Positions 11,818 through 22,406 of a DNA stretch of 64,000 bases are shown piece by piece. Origin of the DNA: Thecaphora thlaspeos (taxonomy: Eukaryota; Basidiomycota; Ustilaginomycetes; Urocystidales; Glomosporiaceae); assembly GCA_900291925.1 (NCBI GenBank), contig UWYS01000002.1, positions 682,001 through 746,000 on the forward strand, in the 5' to 3' direction. The position numbers and the translations under genes were made by a program. Under the pieces are notes generated by a model, which was not told the DNA's origin, did not search any database, and worked only from the letters and a program-made list of their open reading frames with translations. Numbering within the stretch: position 1 is the stretch's first letter; each line of letters begins with the position of its first letter.

Positions 11818-13614
11818 TCATCTGCGTCGTCCCTCATTGTGCATCGTCGGCGGAACTCGGCCCCAGCCCTCTGGGCCTTGTGCCTTTTTCAGCCTTCGTA
11901 GCATCGCCACCTCTTGTTCCAGGTTCCTGTGTGCCTCTCTCGTCCCCTCTGATAGGCACAGCTGACCGATGACATCGTCGGGCGAGCCGGCGACCCTCCA
12001 CTCACGCTCGGCCGTTTGGGGACGTTCAAGTGCGCGGATCGACCATACGGGTCTGTTCGGGCTAGGCCGTTGCTTTGCAGATCGAGACGGCAGAGAGGCG
12101 GTAGGCCTCATTGAGGTACCGCCGCCTTGAAGGGCCTGCTGTGTATGCTTGGACCAGGACTTCACGCGTAGCAAAAGGGAAAACCTCGAGGACTGCGACG
12201 GTGGAGAGGTCGAGGGGTGACGAGGTGGCAGGGTGGGTAGATGCTGGTATGCCGACACTTGCGACACGCAGGTGTCGGTATTGGTCGAAGGTAGACGACC
12301 GTCTTCCCTCCGGTCGAAGATGACAGACTCTACGTTCGAGGCGGATGTTCCGGCGGATGGAACGGTGACGACAGAGGTGGCGGTGTCGTTGAGTGTCGCG
12401 CCGTGCGATAGCGCGGGCTTGCCGGACTGCTCCTCCGGCGACTTTGACAAGGGTCGATGGCTGTCCACCATCGCTCGACACGCGTCGTCTCGCACCGCCA
12501 TCTTTTCGAGGATTGCCGTCAACTCATCGAGGAGCTGGGGTGGTGCTTGCTGCGCATGCGAAGGCACCTCAGACTCGGCCGTCGAATCTCGCGTTTCTCT
12601 GTGAGCCTGGAGAGTAGCGGCGTCGGAAGGTGAGGTCTTGATATACAGGTCGTCGAGTTCCAGGACAGACGACCTCCTACTCGCTTCGATGGATTTGGGT
12701 CGCTGGGAGCTCTGGTAGAACCACTCGTCCTCCAGCACAGGGTCCTCTTGCGTCATCCTCGCAGGTAGACTGCAGGAAGACCGAAGGTAACGCATGTAGA
12801 CGTCGCCTTGCGGTGCAGAGAAGGGTTGGAAAAGGCCCTGCTCAGGTGGCAGCGGCTGAAGCTTGGTTGGTGACGATTGAACGGGGAACGGATCCGGGCA
12901 AGCCAGCTCGGCGCCCAAGATAGACGTAGCGGTGTCGATCCTTGACGCCTCTTCGAGCGGAGCAATCGTCGATAGCGTCAGCGCCCTGACGCTCAGGGGT
13001 ATCCGCGGCCGAAACGAGTTGGTAGGGGACTGATCCTGTTGCGGTGGGTGGGTGGAGCTTCGGGGCAGCTTGACGAGGCTGGTACCGCCTCCTCGCTGCG
13101 GTTGTCGGGTCGACCTCTGCGAAAATTCTAACATGTCGACAGGCGTGCGTCCCTCGTCGCCTCTCGCATTTTGTTGAGACGGCGTCTCGTCTCCCTGCAT
13201 CCCGGGGAAGGCTGCCATCAGTTCAGGCCACCTCTGCAAGCTGCTATGTGACCGGTTCGACTCGAGCGTAGACGATGATAGCAACAACGGCAGCCCCCGC
13301 CGAAAAGACAGCCTCATCGCCGCTTGGCTGTCGTCGGACATGCTTCGTCGCATAGGCTCGCTCCCTCCTGTCGAAGCCAGCGCTGGCTCTTCGAATGAGG
13401 ATGGCTGGATTCGCCGTGCGATGGATCGAGCCCGGGACGCTAGAGTGTCGGCCATGTCTGAGAGCACGTTGGGGTGACGGTGGGGAGCGCTCGATCGACC
13501 GTCAGCTCGAGAGCAGACAAAGGCGGAGATGGTGCGTTGAACTTCGATGCGAATGAAAGGGGAGCTTTGATTTTCGGACGGGCGCCCTTGCCTGTCTTCC
13601 TCTCTTAAGTACAT
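11818..13614 (-). CDS. Uncharacterised Ser/Pro-rich protein
   Basis: A single unbroken minus-strand frame of 598 codons. It could start at 13614 or, more conservatively, at the ATG at 13455 (MADTLASRARSIARR, 545 aa). It is rich in Ser, Pro, Arg and Gln, with many RxxS-type sites, and has no membrane segment or signal peptide. The last ~55 residues (DVIGQLCLSEG...LEQEVAMLRRLKK) look like a short coiled coil. I recognise no family. The length of the frame and its position, convergent with the GPATCH1-like gene, support a real gene, but a low-complexity open frame can persist by chance in GC-rich DNA. Confidence 0.5.
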   Translation of the reverse strand: MYLREEDRQGRPSENQSSPFIRIEVQRTISAFVCSRADGRSSAPHRHPNVLSDMADTLASRARSIARRIQPSSFEEPALASTGGSEPMRRSMSDDSQAAMRLSFRRGLPLLLSSSTLESNRSHSSLQRWPELMAAFPGMQGDETPSQQNARGDEGRTPVDMLEFSQRSTRQPQRGGGTSLVKLPRSSTHPPQQDQSPTNSFRPRIPLSVRALTLSTIAPLEEASRIDTATSILGAELACPDPFPVQSSPTKLQPLPPEQGLFQPFSAPQGDVYMRYLRSSCSLPARMTQEDPVLEDEWFYQSSQRPKSIEASRRSSVLELDDLYIKTSPSDAATLQAHRETRDSTAESEVPSHAQQAPPQLLDELTAILEKMAVRDDACRAMVDSHRPLSKSPEEQSGKPALSHGATLNDTATSVVTVPSAGTSASNVESVIFDRREDGRLPSTNTDTCVSQVSAYQHLPTLPPRHPSTSPPSQSSRFSLLLRVKSWSKHTQQALQGGGTSMRPTASLPSRSAKQRPSPNRPVWSIRALERPQTAEREWRVAGSPDDVIGQLCLSEGTREAHRNLEQEVAMLRRLKKAQGPEGWGRVPPTMHNEGRRR

Positions 13615-14529
13615 TCACATCAACCTCGAGGCTGATCACTCTCTGCCGCTCCGGTGAGGTCCGTATGGGAAAGCGCCTCTATGCACAATGGAGCGTTTGC
13701 ATCCTTGAAGGGACCCGAGCGCACGCCAGCGGCCAACTGAAGGTTCCTCCTTCCCCCGAGTCCCTTTTATGCGGAGGCGATGTGGCGCAGCAAAACCGAT
13801 GTGGCGTAGGACGAGTGGCTACGTTCGCAGCCGCACAAAGAGCCGAACAGGTGCAGCGATGTTCCGTGAGAGCACATGTGTCCCCGAAGTTCCCCGGGGG
13901 ACCGTGGCGTATAAGGCGGACCGCCCAGGTTGTGCCTTGTGGGCTGGAACAATGAGTTGCTCAACACGAGAGGCCATGGCGCGATGCGTCACACATCGGT
14001 ATGTAACGACGCGAGAGAGTGGCATTTCCCGCCTTATTATTAAGCCCAAGGTGGGGAAATCATCCGCCCTCGATCGCATCGCCAAGACAAGAGGACAGAG
14101 CGAGCGACGACTGCGGTTCGTCGATGAGACTAGACCCCGTTCACATGGAAGTCGCTGATCTCGTTGGCACGTCAATCGCGAGACAAGCAGATCTTGCCGT
14201 ATCTGCGGAGGGGCACGACAAAGATGTTCTTAGATTCCTTCGACGTGGCTGAGCATCCGGGAGCGAAAGAGAGGACGCATCTGATACGTCAGAGAGCCCG
14301 CACTCTGTCGAACAAGCCAAATGTCGAACAAGCCAGATGAATGGTCAAAAGACACGATGCACGCTCAGACAGGTGGTCAAGAGACACAATGCGCAGCTCG
14401 CTAGAGCGCTTGCTAGCCAGCGGGAAATTATATGACAGTGACAGTATCGGGTCGGGCAAACAACGAGAGGGGACGAAGTTGTCTTTTTGGATCCATCTAG
14501 CTCTCGACGAAGATACCGGCTGCTGCTCC
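13615..14529. other. Intergenic region between two minus-strand genes
   Basis: It should hold the promoter of the Ser-rich gene and the 3' flank of the desaturase. No gene, repeat array or RNA recognised. A near-repeat, 'atgtggcgcagcaaaaccgatgtggcgtag', is visible near 13780-13809. Confidence 0.4.
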
Positions 14530-15993
14530 TTACTCAGACATGGCGATGGCCGAGTCCGAGTTGTAGCCTGAGTCAGGCGAGACGGTGCGCTTGGGGACGC
14601 CCTTGCCGTTGCGGTAGAAGGCGACCTGATCCGTCTCCTCTACGTACTTGCACTCGCGGATCGACTTCCAGAGAGAGACAAAGACGTTCTCGGTGCTCAT
14701 AGCGTAGTGCTCGCCGAGACGGGCCTTGAGCGCTTCAGTGGCCTCCCAGGCGTGGTAATGGGGGATCTTGCTCGAGATGTGGTGCGCAACGTGGGTCTCG
14801 GAGATGCCGTGGAGGAGGTGGGCTCCGACAGGTCCGAGCCACTGGCGGTCGATGGTGCAGAGGGCGCCACGGGGGAACGTCCAGGTCTCGGCCCTGTAGT
14901 GGGGGAGCATGGGGTCGGTGTGCTGCAGGTAGGTGATCATGACGAGCCAGTGGTTGGTGAAGAAGTAGGGAATGACATAGTAGCGGAAGACGTCGGTGAA
15001 ACCGTGGGGGCCCATCGAGCCCCAGACCGCGAGGGCGGTGAGGGTGCAGGCGATGCCGAGGTCGGAAATCAGGATCTGCGAACGGTGGCGCTTATCAAAG
15101 ATGATGGCCTCAGGGTCGAAGTGGTTGGTCCACTTGGGGTAGTGAAGCTGACCGGAAGCATTCTGGATGAGGTAGAGGGGCCAGCCAAAGAGCTGCTGGA
15201 TGACGATGAAGAGGAGGTTGTAGGCGGGGGCGTCTTCAAGCGTCTCCTTGAGCCACTCTCCCCAAGTCTCCTCCTCGGAGACGACCTCGAGTGCGGCGGC
15301 CTCATCCTCGCCAGAGTCGGAACCAGACTTGGGCGCGGGCCTGAGCGGGAGGAGGCCCTTCTGGGCGCGGGTGCGGGGGACGAAGACCTCGTCGCGCGTC
15401 AGATGGCCGGTGGCGGCGTGGTGGCGGGCGTGCGAGATCCTCCACGAGTGGTAGGGGACGAGGAGGGCCGAGTGAAGGACCCAGCCGACGGCGTTGTTGA
15501 GCGTCTTGCTGGTGCTGAAGCTCTGGTGACCGCACTCGTGCGCGATGACCCAGAGGCCGGTGAAGACAAAGCCCTGGAAGATCCAGTAGACGGACCAGAG
15601 AGCGAAGCGGGCGAGGCTCTGCTGGGCGGCGAGGGTGAGGTAGGGTGTCAGAGCGTTGACCTTGGCCTGCGCAAAGTAGGAAGCGAGCGAGGGGTCGATG
15701 TAGGAGGCGGCATAGGAGGCGGCCGCGACGAGCGCGAGGTCCTGGAAGACATAGGTGAACGACTTGAAAGCCGAGCGCTCGAAGCAGTGAGATGGAATGG
15801 CGGAGAGCAGGTCCTTGACCGTGAACGAGGGGACATTGAACTTGGCGAGATCCTCCTCGTTGTAATGCTGGGCCTGCTTGTGCGAGTACTTTGCGGGCGA
15901 GGCGGCGGCCGCCTTGCTGCCAGCAGCGACGGGGGCCGCCTTGCCGCCACGCTGGGTGGCGGTGGAGACGTGGGGTGCGGCGGCGGTGGACAT
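14530..15993 (-). CDS. FAD2: Delta-12 (oleate) fatty acid desaturase
   Basis: A single exon of 487 aa, intact from ATG to stop. It has the three histidine boxes of membrane acyl-lipid desaturases that bind the di-iron centre: HECGH at 152-156, HARHH at 188-192 and HVAHH at 401-405. The first box and the spacing fit the plant/fungal FAD2/FAD3 class, which converts oleoyl to linoleoyl chains in phospholipids in the endoplasmic reticulum. Hydrophobic stretches around 86-110, 130-151, 266-285 and 318-345 fit the four-helix hairpin topology. The N-terminus is an Ala/Thr-rich tail with no signal peptide. Delta-12 is favoured over omega-3 by general similarity only; bifunctional fungal enzymes exist, so regioselectivity is not proven. 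The absence of introns in a 1.46 kb gene contrasts with most neighbours. Confidence 0.9.
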   Translation of the reverse strand: MSTAAAPHVSTATQRGGKAAPVAAGSKAAAASPAKYSHKQAQHYNEEDLAKFNVPSFTVKDLLSAIPSHCFERSAFKSFTYVFQDLALVAAASYAASYIDPSLASYFAQAKVNALTPYLTLAAQQSLARFALWSVYWIFQGFVFTGLWVIAHECGHQSFSTSKTLNNAVGWVLHSALLVPYHSWRISHARHHAATGHLTRDEVFVPRTRAQKGLLPLRPAPKSGSDSGEDEAAALEVVSEEETWGEWLKETLEDAPAYNLLFIVIQQLFGWPLYLIQNASGQLHYPKWTNHFDPEAIIFDKRHRSQILISDLGIACTLTALAVWGSMGPHGFTDVFRYYVIPYFFTNHWLVMITYLQHTDPMLPHYRAETWTFPRGALCTIDRQWLGPVGAHLLHGISETHVAHHISSKIPHYHAWEATEALKARLGEHYAMSTENVFVSLWKSIRECKYVEETDQVAFYRNGKGVPKRTVSPDSGYNSDSAIAMSE

Positions 15994-17815
15994 GGTAGGG
16001 TGGTCGGTCGTTGCGCTTCGAGCTCGAGCTTGCTCTATGGGAAGACAGGCGAGGACTGATGAGCGGGAGTTGGGGAGGGAGGGGAGGGAGAGGGTGGGTG
16101 GAAGGAAGGTGAAGTTTGACGATGGCGGAACACGAGGGCTGGAGGGAGGAAAGAGCGGGGGTTATATGCTGCGCTGGCCGAGCTCCGTTTCAGCCACCGA
16201 GAGCGAAAAGCGCCCGTTTGGGCTCGCTTCTCGCTGTAATCACGGACCAGGGACGTGCTTGATTGGAGGCAGCTGGCTAGCAAGGCCTCTCGCTTCTTGG
16301 CTGGACGAGCAGCAGTCTAAAAAAGAAAAGAGAGGTTGGTCGCCGCCGCCGCCGAACGCCCCGCCACCGGCCTGCCTTTGCCACAAGCGTGGCCCTCTCC
16401 CCGGAGTGAAAGGCGGACAGCAGGGCACCAGCCCAGAGGGCGCTCGCGAATTTTTGTCGGCTTTCCGTATCTGTACTCTCCTTGCCTTTTTCTCACCTCC
16501 CCGCTTGCTTGCCTCTGGCCGATTTGATTCGGACCAGTTCGGTTAATACAAATCCTTTCAAATCTGTGATCATTGGCCTCCCGAGCGCTTGATTGCTTAT
16601 CTCCTTCCCCAGACAGGAGCCGGCGACACGTCTGTACAATAGTACTGCGCTCTAAATATGGGCGCTCCGCCACGCATGGCCGTCGATGGTGCGGGCTGGT
16701 GGCCATCGCTGAGTACCACCGTCATCGCCGCTCGACGACCCGTACAACGAGCGCTGAACTTTACCTTACACCGCCTCCGAGAGCAGGCCAGGATTGTTGC
16801 CACGCTTGGGAGGGCGGGCGAGTGAGTAGTGGGCGGTGGCGTGGTCCAGCAAGTTCGGAGGGAGCTCAGCAGGGCCGCCCGAAACTTTGGGGCAAGGCGC
16901 AGCGGCCGCCTGCCAGTTCCACAGACCCCGCGGCTCGGGCGCCGGCAGGCTGAGCGCGACTTCTTGGCTTGCTTTGAAACGCACGTTCGCCAACAGGTAG
17001 AGCGGCTCGGTTCCGACTAGATGGAACATCGATTAGAAAAGAAAACAATCGGGAAGAGCGTCCACATCGGGGAAAGGTCTCGATCGTGCCAGGCGGCGGC
17101 CGTCGTTCTGTCTGATCGACGGGTCAAGGCACCAGGGGCAGGTCGAGGGAAAAAACCTCACACCTGTGGCCGCCGTCATCGAGGACGACCTCCGACCAGG
17201 CAGGCAAAGATCGAAGCAACAGCGGCGGCGACAGGTGTGGCAGCAGCGACCTTCCGGCGTATTCTCGGTTTCCCACTCAACCCACCCATCTCATCGCCAT
17301 CGCTACCTCTCCAATCCTGCACAGCCAGCCTCCGCCTCCAACCACCTCAGCCCACCACCGACCACCAACGACAACAACAACAGCGGTCAGCACCAGCTTC
17401 CATCGCCTTCCCCGGCGACAGGAAAGGAACTACGGGCCCCGCATCACCCGCTCGTCGTCGTCTTCCAGGGGCAGTAGCTGCGCACTGCTCCTCTGCCCAT
17501 AATTCCTCGACAAGTGCTTGATCTTCGTCTCAAGGCTGCGGCCAAGTCCTTCCTGACCGGGAACCTCAGGTGAGTGGGATGGCGTCGCCCTTGCGACGGT
17601 GTGTTTGTACCGGGCGACTCGTCGTCCCCCCGTCAGACGAGGGTGGGGGGAGGCATGGGGAGGGAGAAGGGGAATGGAGGAGGCTCATACGGGGCGGTCG
17701 AGAACGCAGAAGGTCCCCTGGAAGCAGTGAGGCTGACCTTTTTGTTGCTTTTGCTGCTGTGTCCACTCTGCGCAGACCGCCCTAACGCCTCAAGCATATA
17801 GTTGACACCCCTTCT
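15994..17815. other. Divergent intergenic region (desaturase and ornithine decarboxylase promoters)
   Basis: No gene recognised. Around 17250-17567 the plus strand is CA/CT-rich, leader-like, and ends in 'ggaacctcag|gtgagtgg', a good splice donor. This could be an upstream leader exon of the ornithine decarboxylase transcript. Open frames here are short and share no domain. Confidence 0.35.
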
Positions 17816-18971
17816 ACTTTAAATAACAAGGCCGCCTGGCTCCAACAGCTGGCGACCCATCCTCTATACGGAAACCCTTCAACACCCTTCGTTCACCTTC
17901 CGCTCCCGCCCCCGGTCTCATCACACAATCCCCTCGCAAGGTGAGTCGGCTAGGCTCTGCCGCTGTGGCACGAATTTGTTTGGATCAACCGGGTCACGCC
18001 ATCTCCCCGGGATGCCGTAGAAAGGCGGCCAGGGCAGCTCGAAGCAAGGCAGAGGAAGGAGAGACGGGCAAAGCGCAGCTCGATGGTGTCAGAAGCTATA
18101 CAAGCCGAGCAAAGGGGTCGACGAGTTGCGAGCTGTCGAGGCATTTCGGACGGCGCTACTTGCCACGACTCGTAAGTCGGCGGGCCGGTCGGTCTAAGGG
18201 TGCGGGAATGCAAGGATGGGTGACAGCCCAGAGGGGCGCAGCGATGCCAGAGGGAAAAGGGTTTGTTTAGCTACTCCACTCTACCCGCCGTTGGGCGGAT
18301 GATCGACGACGAGGTCTCGAGGGCAGAGGCTTGTCGCTTTCCGGGTGTCTTGGGAGCGCGGCGGTGCCAGTCGACCAGGCGACGGGGCGACGGGGCGTCC
18401 ATGCGACGCCTGTCAGACCTTCTTGGACCGCATCCCGGCGCGTCGCTCGGCACCCTGAGCCCTCCCACATCCATGGCGCAGAGCTTTCATCGCCTCGCCT
18501 CATCGCCTCGCCACCCCCCAACCCTCGCCCTCGCTCGTCTAGCTCGCCGACGCCGCTGCCGCCGTCGTTGCACATCCACACACACAAACACCGCTCCCCA
18601 GACGCCACCCAGGATCATCCGTTCACACCCACATACACCTTCCCTCCGCTTCGCACCCTTGACACACCCTCCCTCGACGGCGACCAATCCCTGCCACTCA
18701 CTTTCCCCTCGTCGTCGGCGATGCCCACACATCCCACTTCTCACTTGGATGTGTACGCCATACACATCAGCAGGTCCCCTTCGAGTCCCCCCTTTGCCCT
18801 CAGTACACCGTGAGTAGCCTGCTTGCCTTTGCCACCTCCAGATAAGAAGGACCGACCAGCCTGGACCGCCCATCGCTGACTCCCACAACCTCATCCCCCT
18901 CGTCTGCTTTCCAACCCATTCCGCCCTCGCCGCCTTCCCTACATCGTCACCTTCAACCCGCGAATATCATC
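17816..18971 (+). promoter_or_regulatory. Putative core promoter and long 5' leader of ornithine decarboxylase
   Basis: A TATA-like 'actttaaataac' at about 17816-17828 is followed by CT-rich leader sequence and a consensus donor at 17941 ('ctcgcaag|gtgagt'). Possible acceptors lie near 18766 and 18841 ('cacctccag'), before the ATG at 18972. The simplest model is a leader intron of about 0.9 kb. Transcript start and splicing are inferred, not shown. Confidence 0.35.
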
Positions 18972-20558
18972 ATGTCTCGCTGTGCCCTCGCGACTCCTTT
19001 TCTCGCAAACGATGCTGGTCCCTCTTCGGCGCCCTTCCAGCACCAGCTGTCGAAGCACTTCGACGGCCGACACCTATCGCTCCCGCCGATGGCTTACCCT
19101 CTCGCGTCGTTGCCGCACCAGCAGCACTTTCGCGACACTACACCCCCCCTTGATGACTTCGACGTGATCAAGCCCCTCGACGGCCATGAGCCTATCTACA
19201 CCGGATCGATTGACGCGCAGCTCCGCAAGGTCCTCGCCGACATCGACATCGACCAGTGCGAGGCTAACGGCGAGAACGCCTTCTTTGTCGCCAACCTGGC
19301 CGAGATCTACCGCCAGCACCTGAGGTGGCTGCGCGCGCTGCCTCGCGTCGTCCCCTTCTACGCCGTCAAGTGCAACCCTGACCCGTATGTCTTGCGCCTG
19401 CTGGCCGCCATGGGCACCGGCTTCGACTGCGCCTCCAACGGCGAGATCCAGGCGGTTCTCAACCTCGGCGTCTCGCCCTCGCGTATCATCTACGCCAATC
19501 CTTGCAAGGCTGCCAGCTTCGTCCGCCACGCCGCTACCCACAACGTCGGCCTGACGACGTTCGACAACGTCGACGAGCTCTACAAGATGAAGAAGTTCCA
19601 CCCTTCCTGCAAGCTCGTCGTCCGCATCCTCACCGATGACTCCAAGAGCGCCTGCCAGCTCGGGCTCAAGTTTGGCGCACCGCTCGACTCGGTCCCGCGC
19701 CTGCTGGAAAAGGCCAAGGAGCTGGACCTCGATGTCGTCGGCGGTAGCTTCCACGTCGGCTCTGGCTGCTACGACGCTGACGCTTTCAAAGACGCCGTCC
19801 ACCGGGCCCGCCTGGCCTTTGACATGGGCCGCGAGGCCGGCTACACGTTCGACTTCCTCGACGTCGGCGGCGGCTTCGGCCACGACAACTTTGAGACGGT
19901 GGCCCACGTCCTCGGCCCCGCCATCGATCGCTACTTCCCGGATGCCGACTTTGCGCCCGGAGGCAAGGCGGTGCAGGGTAAGCCGAACGGCCTGCGCATC
20001 ATCGCTGAGCCGGGCAGGTACTACGTCCACTCTGCCTTTGTGCTGGCTGCCAACATCATTGCCGCGCGACGCGACGAAGGGGCCGAGGAGGCACCCTCGT
20101 CCAAGGAGGTGGCGGCGATCGAGGGCGCGCCGGCCAAGCCCGAGGTCATGTACTACCAGAACGACGGCCTCTACGCCTCGTTCAACTGTGTCATCTTTGA
20201 CCACGTCACCGTCCACCCCAAGGTGCTGACGCTCGAGCGCAAATACGCCTACCGCCCCGAGATCGTCTCGCCCGGCGTGGCTGCCGTTCCGGCCGATGCC
20301 GATGAGGGCGAGCACAGGGCGTGGTTGCTGCAGCCGTGCAGTATCTGGGGCCCTACGTGCGACTCGATCGACTGCGTGCGCGAGCTGGCCTACCTTCCGC
20401 GCGGCCTCGAGGTAGGCGACTGGCTGGTCTACGAGAACATGGGTGCCTACACCATCTGCGCCGCCTCGACGTTCAACGGCCTCCGACGCTCCGAGGTCCG
20501 CTATACGGTCGGCGGCGATGCCGACGCTGCCATTGTGCGCGAGCTCATGCTGCAGTAA
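18972..20558 (+). CDS. Ornithine decarboxylase
   Basis: A single exon of 528 aa. The enzyme decarboxylates L-ornithine to putrescine, the first committed step of polyamine synthesis, in the cytosol. Fold-type III PLP features are all present: the Schiff-base lysine K133 in PFYAVKCNPDP, the HVGSGC loop (about 261-266), the Gly-rich phosphate loop DVGGGFG (297-303), EPGRYY (346-351) and the catalytic Cys C463 in WGPTCDSIDC. The N-terminal ~75 residues are an extension with several Met/His and no obvious targeting signal. Insertions at about 366-390 and 440-450 are longer than in yeast Spe1. The start is the first ATG of the frame, after a CT-rich leader. Confidence 0.95.
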   Translation: MSRCALATPFLANDAGPSSAPFQHQLSKHFDGRHLSLPPMAYPLASLPHQQHFRDTTPPLDDFDVIKPLDGHEPIYTGSIDAQLRKVLADIDIDQCEANGENAFFVANLAEIYRQHLRWLRALPRVVPFYAVKCNPDPYVLRLLAAMGTGFDCASNGEIQAVLNLGVSPSRIIYANPCKAASFVRHAATHNVGLTTFDNVDELYKMKKFHPSCKLVVRILTDDSKSACQLGLKFGAPLDSVPRLLEKAKELDLDVVGGSFHVGSGCYDADAFKDAVHRARLAFDMGREAGYTFDFLDVGGGFGHDNFETVAHVLGPAIDRYFPDADFAPGGKAVQGKPNGLRIIAEPGRYYVHSAFVLAANIIAARRDEGAEEAPSSKEVAAIEGAPAKPEVMYYQNDGLYASFNCVIFDHVTVHPKVLTLERKYAYRPEIVSPGVAAVPADADEGEHRAWLLQPCSIWGPTCDSIDCVRELAYLPRGLEVGDWLVYENMGAYTICAASTFNGLRRSEVRYTVGGDADAAIVRELMLQ

Positions 20559-22406
20559 ACGGTCTCGCCCTTTCTATCATAGAATATCGCTGGTACTCCG
20601 GACCCAGAGATCACATCACTTCTCCCTCCCTACATTACCTCGATACTAGCCCCCTAACGCCGCTGTGTAAACTACCCAGTCTCCTTCAATGCCGTGGCAC
20701 AAGAATCAGCTCATGCGTGTCCATGTTATCCTTGTGCTCTGTGGACCGGCCTTGTGTACGTGTTTGCAGGCGAGCAACCTGGGACCTTGGCGTGGGCCAT
20801 CCGCTAGACCATGCTCGCGCCGAGAGTCGGCGCGTATATTGGCATGATGAGGCGGTGACCAGCAGGGGCAATGGGAAAGGCTATGGGCTGAGACTTGTCT
20901 GTGACTGTGTGGAAAGCGAGGGGTTGTTTCACATATCAGGTTGGCGCAAGACGCGATGAGGGTCGAGGGTCGAGGGTTTCGGCAGTGGTCAGAACCACAC
21001 TCTACCGTAGCGCGGGCGCCACGGCAGAGCCTTGAGAGCAACGACGCAGCGGCTCGCAACGAGCTCTCAACATCATAGCCCCTTTGACTCAGCTGGATGA
21101 CGTGGCTCGGCGTTGTGCTTTGTAGTCGTCTGTTGTCGGCGGGCCGCGGCCGCTAGCAGCAATACCATGCCGAGGGTCGGAAGGAGAATTGACGGATACT
21201 TTGTTGGCGGCTTCTCTGCCGGTGTCACACCCCCCTCTTCGTTTCTCCTTGCCAAACGAAGCGGGGACTTTGTTTAATTGCGCCTCGTACATATCTGCTT
21301 GCGGTCGGCGGTCGAGGTGTGCATCACCTGCAGACAAGCGAAGCAGAGCGATTATGACAAGCAGCACGCCATGCCCATCCAGTTGGTCCAGATGCTCATG
21401 CCAATGGATCGTTCCACTTAGCACGACAGAGGAGGTGCGAGCTGCTGGTCGGGCCGCCAGAGGGTCAATTAAGTGCTGTACCATCCCCGCCTTGCTTAGA
21501 TTCGTGGCTAAGTGCCGTCCTTCATTGATCAACGGGAGCCAGCGGCTGAGCAAGATGAGCCACGAGCTTCAGCACGCGAACGTCTGGTTTTAGCAAAGCT
21601 GGCAGATGGCGCCATTCGCAGTTGGGTGGACTCGACGCTGCCGCTCTGACAGATCTGTCATGTGCGGCAGGGCCCATGGGAAGGCTGAAGTACAGTCAGT
21701 GTAGGACACTGTATCCAGCGGCTGCCGCCGTCGCCGAGGAGGTGCAACAGGGTACTGTACTTACAGTACGGACTCTGTAGAGTGGCGGCCGCTGTTTGAC
21801 GGCGCGAGCGACACGCGCGGCGTAGAAGGGCAAGGCAGAGCCGACAAAGGCCGCCGTCGGCAAACGCGATTCGCTCGCCGGAGCTGGCCCGCCTCCACGC
21901 TGCTTTTTGGGTGGCGGCGAGTCGAACAGCTCGCTCACCATGCGGAGAAAAAAAGAAGAAAAAAAAGACGCCGCCATGCCCAACGGCGCCAGAACCGTGA
22001 GAGGGCGCACCCGCTCGACTCGACGTCCCGGGAAAGACGAGGATGTGTTCGGCATCTTCGCCTGCAAAGTGGACCCTTCGTGCTGCGAGACGCAGAGGCG
22101 TCAGCGCCGTCGCTCTTGGCGCTACGCAACCTTTGCCCCCCCTCCTCTCGACCGCCCTGCTCTCACTTCTTTACTCTCACCTCGATAAGATCGCCTCCCT
22201 CTCCACTGCAGTATCCTCCTTCGCCAGCGACGACGGCCTCCGTGTTTCATTTCTCTCCATCCTACTACCTTCTTCCTCACCTTTGCTCCACAAAATCATC
22301 CGCCTTTGCTGTTGATGACGGTCTTAGCTCCACCTCGCGGCCATTTAACTCTTCTTTCTCGCCATAAAACCTCAAGAGGCTTTTCGCGACCATCATACGC
22401 ATCATC
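20559..22406. other. Intergenic region; one weak orphan ORF on minus strand
   Basis: No confident gene. On the minus strand, 21696-22061 is open from an ATG (MPNTSSSFPGRR) for about 120 codons with a hydrophobic stretch (PLTVLAPLGMAASFFSSFFL), so a small membrane protein divergent from the transporter is possible but unsupported by any family. Plus-strand sequence before 22407 is CT-rich, as in a fungal leader. Confidence 0.3.

Noticed and set aside
14707..16059. 450-codon plus-strand ORF opposite the desaturase
   Set aside because: Same effect: stop-free antisense of a GC3-rich gene. The sense strand has all three histidine boxes.
19074..20315. 413-codon minus-strand ORF opposite ornithine decarboxylase
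   Set aside because: Antisense shadow; the sense frame contains the complete catalytic motifs.
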